Source of the DNA: Ehretia macrophylla
Taxonomy: Eukaryota; Streptophyta; Magnoliopsida; Boraginales; Ehretiaceae
Assembly (NCBI GenBank): GCA_037974665.1
Contig: CM075767.1
Location: 1,552,501-1,616,500 of the forward strand
DNA: 64,000 bases
Direction of reading: 5' to 3'
Below are positions 1 through 12,000 of the stretch, one piece after another; the first letter of the stretch is position 1, and every line of letters begins with the position of its first letter. The notes below the pieces were generated by a model. It was given only the letters and a program-made list of their open reading frames with translations, was not told where the DNA came from and made no database searches. The position numbers and the translations under genes were made by a program.

Positions 1-1123
1 TAATTATAAACCTCTTAATAAGGTTATTAAATGGATTAGGTATCCTATCCCCAATAAGAAAGATCTATTAGATAGATTGCATGATCCTTTGATATTTTCA
101 AAGTTTGATTTAAAATCAGGAAATTGGCATATTCAAATTCATGAATCTGATAGATATAAAACTACTTTTACTGTTCCAATTGGACATTATGAATGGAATG
201 TTATGCCTTTTGGTCTGAAGAATTCTCCTTCAGAATTTCAACATATTATGAATTATATTTTTATTCCTTATAGCGAATTTATTATTGTCTACATAGATGA
301 TATTTTGGTATTCTCCAAAAATATTGAACAACATTTTAGGCACATGCATACTTTTAAAAGTATTATTATGCAAAGTGCTTTGGTTATATCTAGACCAAAA
401 ATGGTTCTTTGTCAAACAAAGATTAGATTTTTAGGTCATAATATTGAACAAGGAAAAATTATTCCTATAAATAGGAGTATAGAATTTGCTTCTAAATTTC
501 CTGATGAAATTCTTGATAAAACTCAATTACAGAGATTTTTAAATAGTCTAAATTATATTCTTCCTTATTATCAAAATCTTGCTTTTGATACTACTATTTT
601 ATATGATAGATTAAAAAAATCTCCTTCTGTTTGGACAGAAGCTCATACAAAATAGGTTAAGACAATAAAGTCTAAAGTTGCTAGATTGCCTTGTCTTTCT
701 TTAGCAAATCCCACATGGGATAAAATTATTGAAACTGATGCATCTGATATTGGTTTCGGTGGAATTTTAAAACAAATTCATCCTCAGACAAAACAAGAAT
801 TGCTTGTTAGATTTCATTCTGGCAAATGGAGAAATAGTTAGAAAAATTATGCTACTGTTGCAAAAGAAATACTTTCAATTGTAAAATGTGTTTTCAAATT
901 TCAAGATGATTTATATAATCAAAAATTCCTTATACGTACTGATTGTAGTGCTGCGAAATTTATGTTTCAGAAAGATTTTAAACATGATGTTTCTAAACAA
1001 ATGTTTGCTAGGTGGCAAGCTCATCTTGCTCCTTTTGATTTTGAGATAAATTATATTAAAGGAGATAATAATTCTCTACCTGACTTTTTGACCCGTGAAT
1101 TTTTGCAGGATGCTCCCCACTAG
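1..1123 (+). pseudogene. EPRV copy A: 3' part of pol (RT and RNase H)
   Basis: This is the C-terminal part of a caulimovirid polymerase, truncated by the window start. Position 1 corresponds to 15547 in copy B. The frame from 77 carries the RT palm with the YIDD catalytic motif (Y codon at 290) and then RNase H (TDAS motif near 735-750). The normal C-terminus ends at TAG 1121-1123, a few codons after 'LPDFLTREF'. Two earlier in-frame stops break it: TAG 653-655, where copy B has a sense codon, and TAG 839-841, which copy B shares. The next gene, ORF X, starts at 1110 and overlaps the pol end in another frame. In the virus this enzyme copies pregenomic RNA into DNA; this copy is dead. Confidence 0.93.
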
Positions 1124-1222
1124 GGGCAACTACTCTAACCCGAATAGGGGAAGAGCTAGAGGTCGTGGCAAAAATGACTCTCAAAGAGTTATTGTAACTC
1201 CCCGATCCTTCACGAGACCGGA

Positions 1223-3648
1223 TGTCACGCCCTAACTCGACCCCACCTACGATCAGTCAGGACGCAACGGGATTTCGGCAGTATAACGATAGTAAATAGA
1301 ATACCGAGGTTTTAAACCAACCTCATTAATAACATTAAACATCCACTTCCATAACCATACAAACAACAACTCCTCAACAGCATAACAACATACAACATAA
1401 CCGTAATATACAATAATCAGTCCTCGTTATCTGCCTCCGTTCCAACATAACATACAATACCTCGACCTTATCATACATTTCAAAAATAAGTTGAGACCCA
1501 TCTAACAACTTAACCATAGACAAAAGAAAGCCACTAAGTTAACATCATTTGGATCATCATCTTTCAACATCTATTACAATAAGAACCATAAAGCATATAA
1601 AAGTCTATTAAGCTAATATACATGACATTAAACAACATAGAATCATGGATAAGACTCAGGAACATATGACTCGTCCACGTAAGGCACATTTTCCTCCTCA
1701 GGAGGCACGTACCCGTAATCCGGCTCTGCAACACCTGTAAGCATGCAATAATAGATAGTGAGCTTATATACATAAGCCCAGTGAGGATCCGATAGATCTC
1801 AACAGTATTCACTACGCTCCTTGGATTTGGTCCTTTGAGCAAGTAAACACACAACAACATAAATAATGCTATCATCACATAACTATATAACCAATAAATA
1901 AAGGATACTCTATTTGGTGTAGCTTCAAACGCCATCACGATCTCAACCGTTCTTCTTATAACTCCCCATTACTCACGCACCCGAGGTACCTCACTAGCCC
2001 CTCCCTCCATGACACCTCCGTCATGCGAGCTGGGGGTAGCCTATGGCAGTCATGCCGTTATCAACCCGACAGCCCAACGCTGCCCGAGAGGTGGCACACA
2101 CATACCAAGACTCCATAATCATCATCAATCATCAATCAATCAATTGGGAGATCAGCAACGAAAGTGCCCGATTCCCGAACTCAATAATAATCAATCAATA
2201 ACATCAATATAACATCAATATTTAATTAAACAACAAACAACGAAGTTAGATGACAAAGTAGGCCATCTAACCGGACATGCATTATATACACAATTAAACC
2301 CTAAATTACTCATCAACAACTCACCATTCAACACTCAAACACTACCCAACCATCTAAAGGCATCGTTCAAGAAATTAAAGAATGACAACCTAAACTTCTA
2401 AAATTCATAACTTACAATCTACTAATCCAAACATTGCCAAATCAGTTTCTATCACTCACCCATTCAACCTACTACATTAGCCCTCTCGGAAATCCACCAT
2501 AACACCTCCAAATCATGCCCGATAACCCTAAAACCCTAGGATGTCTTGGCTGGATTTTTCGGATTTTCACACGAACAATGTAATCAAAAATTCGGCATTA
2601 CAACAGCGCTAACACGTAATTATCAAGTATTTAGAAATCGACGGCAATCGATTTCGATCAACACAACTCATTTAATTCAACTTTGAACATTTTAATCAAA
2701 ATTAAATACCCGGAAAATAAAAATTATGCTACATTCGACAGAAATTCGTAGTATTGCATCAAAATGATCCCTAGCATGCAAGGAGCAATAATCTATCATC
2801 AGATTTCAATTCTAACGGTTAAATTTTCATTTATGAGCAAAAGTATAAAAATGACATTTTGAGATCTAGAATTTTTCTCTCACCTTTGATGCGATATAAG
2901 CCTAGGAATGGGTGCTATGCGTGCCCAACAAGCAGAATCCAAGTCTGTGCGAAGTTCTACGGACAAAAACCAAGTTTTTCTTTGAAAATTTTGATTGAAA
3001 AGCTTTGAAATCTCTTTTCTTTTTCTCTCCTCCTTCTCACGGCAATGTGTGTGTTTGTGATGGTGTTTTTGTGTTATGTGAGTGTGTGTAACTACTTGAG
3101 CAAATATATTTAGTATTTTAAATAGTTTAAGTTAAGAAAACTATTATTTTTTTATGTTTTATTGACTTTAAACTCATTTTATTGCTCACCAAGGCTCAAA
3201 ATAATTATGCAACCCCCAAGATATCTCAAGTGGATTATTTTTAGGTGACAAGAAGTTTTACATTCAAAGAATTCCACCCGAGTCGGCTTAAACTCGGTTT
3301 TTCGTAAAAGTCGGTGTAAAAACCCTAATAAATTCTTAAGCCGATTTTAAAACAGTTTTCATCAAACACAGGTCTATTAAAGTCCGTGGACTAGGTCTAG
3401 AAGGGTTAAAAAGACCAGTTTCAAAATTTTAGCGGATGTGTTTTGAAAATACTATTCACTGAATATCGACGATAAAATTTCTGACTCCGTTTTTGATGAA
3501 AATTTCATGAATGCACATTTAGCACGTATTAGGAGTATTGACATTAAAATTATAACTTTCTAGGTCCTATAGCACATAAACAGATCATATGCATGCAAAA
3601 CGAGGCATAGCACGTAAAACGAGATAAGTAGGAAAGTGGGGTTTCACA
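1223..3648 (-). mobile_element. Tk-family (Tekay chromovirus) solo LTR nested in the NA1 LTR
   Basis: The TSD is ccgga (1218-1222 and 3649-3653). The sequence starts TGTCACGCCC and ends GGGGTTTCACA on the + strand; the reverse complement begins TGTGAAACCCC, as in the Tk elements at 39583-49465 and 57638 onward. Its length of 2426 bp matches their LTRs (2374-2444 bp). No internal sequence remains. It contains a copy of the conserved LTR small ORF (1643-1744, -), the hairpin with loop CTACTTT (2246-2270) and a second hairpin at 1762-1777. Confidence 0.92.
1643..1744 (-). CDS. Conserved small ORF in the Tk LTR (solo copy)
   Basis: This is a 33-residue frame on the LTR sense strand: ATG complement at 1742-1744, stop TGA complement at 1643-1645. 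The C-terminal part contains YVPPEEEN and ends VDESYVPESYP. Compared with the copy at 59490-59591, the stretch I compared (last 24 codons) differs only at third codon positions. Function is unknown. It may be a peptide encoded in the LTR transcript, or a conserved RNA element that happens to stay open. See the findings. Confidence 0.45.
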   Translation of the reverse strand: MLTGVAEPDYGYVPPEEENVPYVDESYVPESYP

Positions 3649-6600
3649 CCGGAGGCTCTATTAACCAAGCTATTCTCAACCCAATTCCAACCCGGTCTCA
3701 AAATTTTAGGGAAAAACAGACAGAGTCTCCCCTATAACGTGGACATTTTGAAAACCTGTAAGCATTCAATAAGCTATAGAACAACAATAAAGCCATTTCC
3801 AAAATAAAGATCTCAACTTTAAGGCCATCCGAGCCTTAAGACATACAAACAGTTTAGATACACACAAGCATGCATTCATAACTTAACTTCTTTACAAAAC
3901 CGCTTATCATGCCACTCCATCAGCTTTTAAGCATTCTTTGAAATTGAAAACAACCCGTCATTCACTCCCAAGCATGCAAAGAAGCTAAGATCAGAAATAT
4001 AAGTTATTACATGCCATAGTTCTTATCTCCTACTACAATCAACTGTCATTAAGCTTACAATCACTCAAACATGTACATAAGCACTTAGGCTACAAAATAG
4101 AACATAAGGTAGAGCAAACAAGATCTCCACATAACAGCAAGAACCATAAATCCACCTCACGCAAGTATAACACAGCAACTAAGGAAACTCCTCCTCCAAT
4201 TGCACATCCTGAAATATGTTAGCGAGGTATGAGCAACCACAATTGCCCAATGAGGGATAAAGACTACTCGGGACATGCAATGCAACAATTATAGCAGTTA
4301 AGCAAGAAGGCAAGTAAAGTACATTTGAAATAGTAAATAACCACACAAATCAAAGGATACAATGCACTTAACCCCAACACTCCAGAATACTCTTGTCTTT
4401 GATCACGAACCACGATCCACAACCACGATCAATATGCCAGCAAATCCCCAATCACTCCAGTGGGTGTACTCCGGATGTACCCCGATAATCCTATGACCCA
4501 ACACCCCCTGGCAATCTCCGGACCAGGCGAGTGAGGGAATAGGGTACGGAGATCGAATATCCATTGGCAAGCCCGACACCACCCAGCCGATATTCAATAC
4601 AACTGTCCCTGACACTATGGTTGCGCAACCACTATGCAATGCACTTATCAATGGCAAGACAATATCAACAATATAAGCAATAACACGTGGGAGGATCAAC
4701 AAAGTAGGTTGACCTCGAAACAGTTAGAAAAGAAGTAGTTTCATATAAGCAATTAAGAGATTTACAAAGGGGAATATTCAAGATACACATTAAAACTATG
4801 CCAAAAGCTCCAAAACAACTTGAAACTACATTTAAACACACAAGAAGTCGTGCCAAGGTCTTAGAAGCGTGAGACAATTGAATTTGCACTTAAACCCCTT
4901 TGTTATTCGATCCGTTTTCCTTCCAAACTTATGTTATGGTTCTAGATTAGCAAGCGGCCTATACCATGCTTCTAGTTAACCCCTTAGGCACCTATAGGAC
5001 CCTTGAAATCTCGCAAACACCCGCATTTAGCCCGAAAACCCCAAATTCCCTCTTTTGACTTTGTACTACATGTACCTCAATCGGGACTCAAATGGGAGCT
5101 AGCAAAGCTTGGTTAGGTCCTAATTAACCTAGGATTACTAAATGTGGTGCCCAATTCAACCTGGATTCACAATAACCCCGAAACCCCTTTCTAAAAGTCG
5201 GTTATTTCCTTCTTTCGTTAGGTTATGAGAAATTAAACCCTACGGGGCCTTTACACTACTTTCATTAACATCTAAAGCACCTATTAGAACCATTAATTCA
5301 AGCTATAAAGTCCGATTTCACAAAACCCTAGAAATCTCATCACTATTCACCCCTACGAATCAACCATCGATTTCTACCATTTAAAATACGAAACAATAGC
5401 ATAAATGTGGTCTCTACTACTTGTATACAACATACATTAGCATATTTGAGTATTGCATAAGCATTTAATAGCAAATCTACAAATTTGATAAGTTGACAAC
5501 ATTTTCAAATAATGCATAAACTCATGAAATCCCTCACCTAAAGCGCGTAGGAGCTCGGCAAAGGCTAGTAAACACCCTAAACTACTTGTCCCTAGCTTGG
5601 TAGGGCTTGGATTGAAGATTTGATGGCAAAAATCTCCTTCTTCCTCTCCTTCCTTGCTCTCAGGTTTCCTGCCCATTTTTCAACTTTTTCCCTCTTTTTT
5701 TTGTTATGAGTTATAATGTGTTATGTTGGGTATAAAAGGGGTAGGGTCAAGTTGAGAGTGTTTAATGTCTACTAAAATGAGTCTAGTTGGCATTACAACG
5801 AGTCTAATGGTGCAATAATTAAGTTAGCTAACTAAAACATAAAGTTTCATACGTAACACTATTCACTAGTTTCAACAAATCATTTTCTAAACGGAGGCTC
5901 CTATCACTTTAAGCTCAAATGCACATTTTTCTCATTCCTATAACAATTAATATGATTTAATAAAAATGCTAATTCATGGTCATTAAGTAGTTGAAAAATG
6001 GAATGAATAGTGATTAAAGAAGACAACAAGCAAAGCACAAAAGAAATACGCAAATAGTGGATGCAATAGTAAGCTAGAAGTACGGTTAAAATCTCGGGCG
6101 TCACAGTTATTGCAAGAAAACAGCTAGTTAATCTAACTAGTGGTGGTGTTGCTATCGACCTATCTCATCCAAATTATGCACAAATTAAGAAATTACTTGA
6201 TGCAGCCACTTCTGCACCACAGGCATCATCCTATGCCAATATTGTGGAACAGGAAGATGAGGTTGACTCTGATGAGTCTCATACTCATGTTGAAACTATT
6301 CTTATCCTTGAAATTTCGGATAAGCAATGGGGAAGTCACCCATGGTACCTTATGGACCGCTATCTTAATAATTTCTTTTTTCCTGTGCATCATCACAAGT
6401 CAAGAGTCTTTTATGAGTCTATCTTGCAAGCAACTGATAATTGTGAATTTGAAAATTTTAAGAGAAATAATTCTCTTCCAATTTATAATTATAGTAAGAT
6501 TTATATTAAGAAAATTCTTTCACCCTCTGATTGGGGAATCAGCACAATGGCTGAAAGACAATTTACTTATCCTCATGCTAATAAAAATGTTTATCAATTT

Positions 6601-7576
6601 AATTATTGGGATTATGTTGAAGCATTTTCAAAAGTTTTCTTATATGAAAATCCTCAGAAAAAGCATACTTGGTTTATAAAATTTAACCCCCAGATTTTTC
6701 AACAAAGGAAATTCCCTGCTTGGATCCATACTTGGTGGCCTCAATATGGACCTCCCATAAAAATTTTACCGGAACCTTATAAAGGACTTTTTATCGAATG
6801 GTTAGCTTCTTGCCCTCATATAGGGAATAACCCTGATCTTTATACTAAAGGATCAAGTTCTTTATTTTTCTTTATGGAATTTGGTGTCCCATGGATTTGG
6901 AAATGGGTACCTATTACTGAAATAAATACACAAAAAATGTTTTGTTTGAAAAGAAAATTTTATTCAAAATTTTGGCCAAAACTTTTGGAAATTGATCCAG
7001 AAACAAAGAAACCTTATGGACAAAATATGGTGGATGAAATTGCTCAGATGGTCCAGATCTACAAGGACAAAGTAGAGGAATCAACTCAAGAAGAGGAATC
7101 TCATTTTTTTCATTTTCTTCGCAAAATCCAGATGCGACAACAAATTAGTTCCAAGGGAGATATCATGGTCTCTTACCTTGATTCAATAAAGCAAGACTTT
7201 TTGAAAAATTTCAGAAAAGGAAGTTGATGGTGATAATGATGAAGATTCTATATCAGAAGATGTGTCTATGCGTTCTAATCCATATAATGTTTTAGCAGGA
7301 GAAGCACAAAATCCAAATGTGCTGGCAGAAGATGTTTGGGATAGTCTAAAGGATGTCCTGATCGAGAAAGCTCTCCTAGCAAAACAAAATGGGAAAGCAC
7401 CTGCCCAAGAGCAATGATGCTGTTCTTGGACAAATTTATGAAAAGATAGGGATAAAGTCTGAAGATGCTAAAAGGATTTTTGGACTGATATAAAAAGTTG
7501 ATATTCGCGGAACAATATCAAGTGGAATATTATTTTCAGCTGGTGACATGTCCCTTTCAACAGACAAAGTCTACTG

Positions 7577-7923
7577 AAAATGCTCAAATATAATTTTTGA
7601 CCCAAGGCATAATAATTCATGATATAGCATAAAATACAGAAGTATATTTTCATCACTTACTATTGTCATGGTCAGTGTTTGACATCTCTCGAGTCGCACT
7701 GTTATACCCTTCTCAGGCCATGTTATGGCTATTTGTGGGTTGCAAGTCGTTGACTATAGCTCTGTCATTTTACTGTTTTAATTTTCCATTGACACTATTA
7801 AGTGGTATCTTTATACTCTTGTAAGTTGTGACCTTACCGCGAGCTGTTATCCCCTGGTTCTCAAATGGTATCAGAGCCATGGACTATGTTATTTAGTAGG
7901 TTTACCAAACAGTATTTTATCAA
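7577..7923 (+). other. EPRV leader before the movement protein
   Basis: This non-coding leader starts AAAATGCTC right after the 3' end of copy A. It matches 18538-18817 of copy B. Short open frames only; caulimovirid leaders usually carry several small uORFs. In copy B the promoter/poly(A) segment 18201-18536 precedes the same leader; here that segment of about 336 bp is missing, so this leader has no visible promoter of its own. It ends with the primer binding site and the start of the movement protein frame. Confidence 0.75.
7866..7877 (+). promoter_or_regulatory. EPRV minus-strand primer binding site (initiator tRNA-Met)
   Basis: TGGTATCAGAGC, followed by CATGGACT, is complementary to the 3' end of plant initiator tRNA-Met, the primer used by caulimovirids. 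It sits 58 bp before the movement protein ATG, at the end of the leader, as in known members of the family. Confidence 0.9.
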
Positions 7924-9027
7924 ATGATAAATCTTTTTAAGTCAAATACTTATGTTAAGAATGCTAAGATGGAAGAATATGATCTCCCTCAAAACTTAGA
8001 ATTGTTAAACAAATGGACTATTCCTAGAATAGAACCTAGGATCATATATTAGTTTGGTACCTTTGAAAATTTAGGTATTAAACATACAGTAAAAACAATA
8101 GAAGAACATATCCATATGGATGATAATGAATTAACAATACAATTATTATCTCAGGATGATATTGATAGATATGCTAATACGCATAGATTTTTACATATTG
8201 GTTTAATACAAATTGCTTTTAAACCTTTAACCTTATCAGGTTTACCAGAGAATTTTATGGTAGTTCTTAGAGATGCTAGAAATCAAAATTGGAGACAATC
8301 TCTTATGGGAATTATGCAAACTAGCCTGGCATATGGACCAGTTTACTTTAATGTTAAGCCCAATTTACAGCTTTCATTATCTGATAGAAATATTCTTGAT
8401 GCTCTTACATTATATGTTAAAGCTCATGGTTATGATCATAAAATTGGATCTGAAATTATGTGTATATGTTATCGCATATATTATAAGGTTTTGCATACTT
8501 TAAACCCTAACTGTAAACTACAGGATAGAACAGGTGAAACTGTTATGATAGAAACTAATTTGAGTAAATCTAAGATATTTACTAGAAGAATGATTCAATG
8601 GGATGAAATTGAATTTCCAGAATGTTGGGATATAGATAAGGCTGTACCTAGTCAACCTAGGATAGAAACAAAATTAACAGAAGTTGAACAAACTCCTGAA
8701 GGCCAAATTAGGCTTAGATTTCAACATATTCTTAATTTAGGACCCTCTCGTTTATTAAACAGATATGTGTCACCACACAATTATATTTCTCCTTTTGATT
8801 ATAGAGTTGAAATACCCTCTACATCTAGGGCTTCAATTTCTCATTCAAATGAAGACCTTAATAGATCTGAATCAACAGAAGATCTTCCTCAAGAAGTTAT
8901 AGAAAAAAATAGATTGACTAAAAGTCAAATTCCGCAAGGAATTAAAAAAGATATTTTTGGGTTAAGGGTTAATCCTACTCCTTCTGATTTTGGAGGGAAT
9001 ACCTCAGAAATTAATTTTAGTGGTTAA
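7924..9027 (+). pseudogene. EPRV movement protein (30K superfamily), one internal stop
   Basis: The frame begins ATG at 7924, has one in-frame stop TAG at 8050-8052, reopens, and ends TAA 9025-9027, for about 367 codons. The part after the stop (ATG 8116, 303 residues) has the caulimovirid movement-protein core: RFLHIGLIQIAF, a 'GLP..' turn, SLAYGPVYFNVKP and DRNILDALTLYVKAHG. In known viruses this protein forms tubules through plasmodesmata for cell-to-cell spread. The stop TAA and the ATG of the next frame share one A (9025-9029), an overlap that suits termination-coupled reinitiation. I chose 7924 because the frame is otherwise open from there and homologous-looking sequence precedes the stop. 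Confidence 0.82.
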
Positions 9028-12000
9028 TGGATTTTACACCCGGAAGCAATGAAAGGAAACTTATTAATAATGAGTTTTTACAACCTAAATGGAAAGAATT
9101 TCGTGACTGGTTTTTCTCTTATTTTTCACAAGAGGAAAGATTTCAATTTAGAGATCAGTTTTAGAATCATTTGAATGATATTCAAGAACATAAATATTTT
9201 GTTCCTTGGTTTTTTGAAAATCTTATGAATGCTAATATTTCTGTTATTGAGAGAAAATGGAATATTGGAACTTCTAGTTCTACAAAGATTTTACAGGCTA
9301 CATATCCGCCTTTACAACCATTTAAACATTCTGATGATAAAACTTCAGCTGAAATAGAAGGCAATGCTTTCATGAAAATGATTGATAATAATGTTTTGCC
9401 AACGGTTACTGACCATATAAATAAGCTTTTTAAGCAAAACAATTTTACAAATATTTCACTAAAAATTTTTGGTGAACAACTTTCTTTGATTTTGAATACT
9501 CTTTCTAAAATCAATCAGAATATGGAAAATATTTCAAAAATGAAAGGATCAAATATTTCTTCTTCTTCTGATATTTTAATTGAAGTTCAAGCTGATATTT
9601 AGCCCCCTCTTAAAATAGATGGATTTAAATTGGAACCTTCTACTTCTAAATTAGAAAAGGTTTTAGATGATGCTTTAAAAGGATTAAAGCTTAGTATGAT
9701 TAATGATCAATTTGAACCCAATCTTACTCAAGATGAGAAGATAGCTCATGCTAGAAATTTGCAATTGGCTTTTGATGTTAATAAGCTAAAAAATTATAAG
9801 AATAAATATCAGGATGTTCCTACCCAAACAAAATATTATTATCCTCGTCCTACTCCACTGGATGTTCTTTTTGAAGAACCTTTAATGACTGAGACCGTTA
9901 CATTTAGCCGTAGACAAATCTATGAATGGACTATAGATGGTCAAACTGAGTTGCAAATTTACAATACAGCTCATAAAATGCTTATGTATTCTACTATTTG
10001 TAAACAGAATGATAATTCTGATAAGCGTATATGTAATGCCCCAATCTCTCACGAGACCGGAGGCTCCAAAAACCAAGCTATTCTCAACCCAATTCCAACC
10101 CGGTCTCAAAATTTTAGAAAAAAACGGACAGAGTCTCCCCTGTACCGTGGACATTCTAAAAACCTGTAAACATACAATTCAAGCCACAAAATAATAGGAA
10201 CATCATTTCTATTTAAAAAATCCCAACTTCAAGGCCATCCGAGCCTTAAGCAAGACATAGAAAACACACCCAAGCATGCACTTAACAATCCTTAAAACAT
10301 TGTCTCTTTTAATCTGCTTATCATACCATTCTATATTAACCATTAGACTTTCTTATGAACTAAAGCTAAACAACTGTTAACTTTCATTAACACACAAGCA
10401 AGCAGCATAAAGGAAAGTAAGGATAAACTATTACAATCTACCATTCAAGCCATACATTAACCTAACTATTACAATTCTTCAACAACTCCAAATATATATA
10501 CAAACCTATAGGCACAAAATAGAACAAGACATAATACAAGCAAAATCTTCCACAATTTAGCAGGCAAACACTCAAATCTCAAGCAATATCACACAGCAAC
10601 CAAGGCCATTCTTCCAACTGCGCCACCTGAAACATGTTTAGCGAGGTATGAGCAATCACAATTGCTCAGTGAGGGATAAGGTCTACCGGGGACGTGCAAT
10701 GCAACATATAACTCAATAGGCATTTAAAACAACTAAGGAACAATCAAAATAACAAGTTACCACACATTAAAAAGGATATAATTCACTTATTCTTCAATCA
10801 CGAACCATGAGCCACAAACTGAAATCCAGATGTAATAAGGGCACTGTTATCGATAAGCCGGCATCCCCTTATAACTCCAAAATGGGTGTACTCCGGATGT
10901 ACCCTGAAATCCTACGACCCAACTCTCCCTGGGTGGTATCCCAAGTGAGAGAGGGACTGGGTAACCATGGTAGCCGAGGTATATCGGCAAGCCCGATGCC
11001 ACCCGGTTTTCACGACACTACCATGCCCAAATGGTTGCGCAACCACGATGCAATGCACTTAAAATGATAACAAAAGAATACATCAATAAACACATGATTG
11101 AGGGACAACAAAGTAGGTTGCCCTCACACACAATATATAGACAATAAGTGCACATAATCTAAGTACAAGTAAGTAAACTATTATGCACATAAGGATGAAG
11201 TCTCCCTCACCTGGAATTAAGCCAAGCACGCATGAGAATAGCTCCGATTTACTTCAACTTTCCCGAATTAGCTCAAGTATGCAACCCTAGGATGTTCATA
11301 TAAGTTTAGCAATTAACTATATCAATTCCAACTTAACTCTTACTTAACTCAACCCTACAACATTAGTAGCTAGACTTATGATCACTTATTCACACAAATT
11401 CATAACCCACACACAATTGAACTACAAGGTTCACCTTACCATATCATTAGTCAATATAGAAGATATTAAAAGTATCAAATACCATCAAGTTAAGATTATA
11501 AGTTATAAATTTCAATTACTCTTATTTACAGCAATAAATAATCATATAACTAGATGAGCTATCCTTATAGTCTTACTCACTTAGCATACAATGTTTATTA
11601 CAATTTAATCTTAACAAAGTACAAGTAATATAAACATTATAACAAGTTATAAGCATTAAATATGAAAATAACTATACGAACACTAAGGGGTCAATGTCCG
11701 ATGATCATGAAACTTCACGAAATGCTCACAAATGCCAAACAATAACATATAAAGGCAAGATGTACAAGCACCAAAGCTAATTTAAAGGCTAAGCATGAAA
11801 ACCCCGAGTTTCCCTTTTGTTATCCTAAGTCATTTAACTCCAAACCGAAGGCTATGACTCAAGATTCACCAACTAACTATTCTAATCTTCTAGTTACACA
11901 TTATGGCACATTTAGAACCCTTTAAATTATTCATTAACCCATATTAACCACAAAAGCCCCGATTATCCCTTTGTGCATTTGTACTACAATTATCTTAATC

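Larger units (their letters stand above)
1193..6105 (-). mobile_element. NA1-family solo LTR (- orientation) inside EPRV ORF X
   Basis: This is flanked by a 5-bp TSD, gttat (1188-1192 and 6106-6110); the uninterrupted target is visible in copy B at 16734. It starts TGTAACTCCCCG and ends GGGCGTCACA on the + strand, which are the reverse complements of the LTR 3' and 5' ends of element 29815-38663. Without its own nested insertion (1223-3648 plus TSD) it is about 2.48 kb, matching the 2.5 kb LTRs of that element. No primer site, internal region or second LTR is present, so it is a solo LTR left by LTR-LTR recombination. It holds a hairpin (4691-4716) and the 12-bp palindrome GGTTGCGCAACC (4619-4630). 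I see no gene in it. Confidence 0.9.
1110..7417 (+). pseudogene. EPRV copy A: ORF X, split by an inserted LTR
   Basis: ATG at 1110 overlaps the pol stop. The frame runs to 1192, is interrupted by the NA1 LTR (1193-6105, TSD gttat), and resumes at 6106. With the insertion disregarded, the frame stays open to 7227 (TGA), where a small indel near 7215 changes frame; the homologous C-terminus ends at TGA 7415-7417. The protein would be about 460 residues. It has an N-terminal Arg/Gly-rich tract (RGRARGRGK), an acidic patch near 6250-6285, and a middle rich in aromatic residues (motifs HTWFIKF, WIHTWWPQYG, FFMEFGVPWIWKW). I do not recognise a domain. Its place between RNase H and the promoter is that of the caulimovirus transactivator/viroplasmin, or of the second ORF reported for florendoviruses; the function is unknown. 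Confidence 0.8.

Noticed and set aside
2009-2212. Antisense frames with CELGVAYGSHAVINPT in all Tk LTRs (also 40364, 47803, 58878)
   Set aside because: They are on the antisense strand of the LTR, and their ends differ between copies; explained by LTR sequence conservation.
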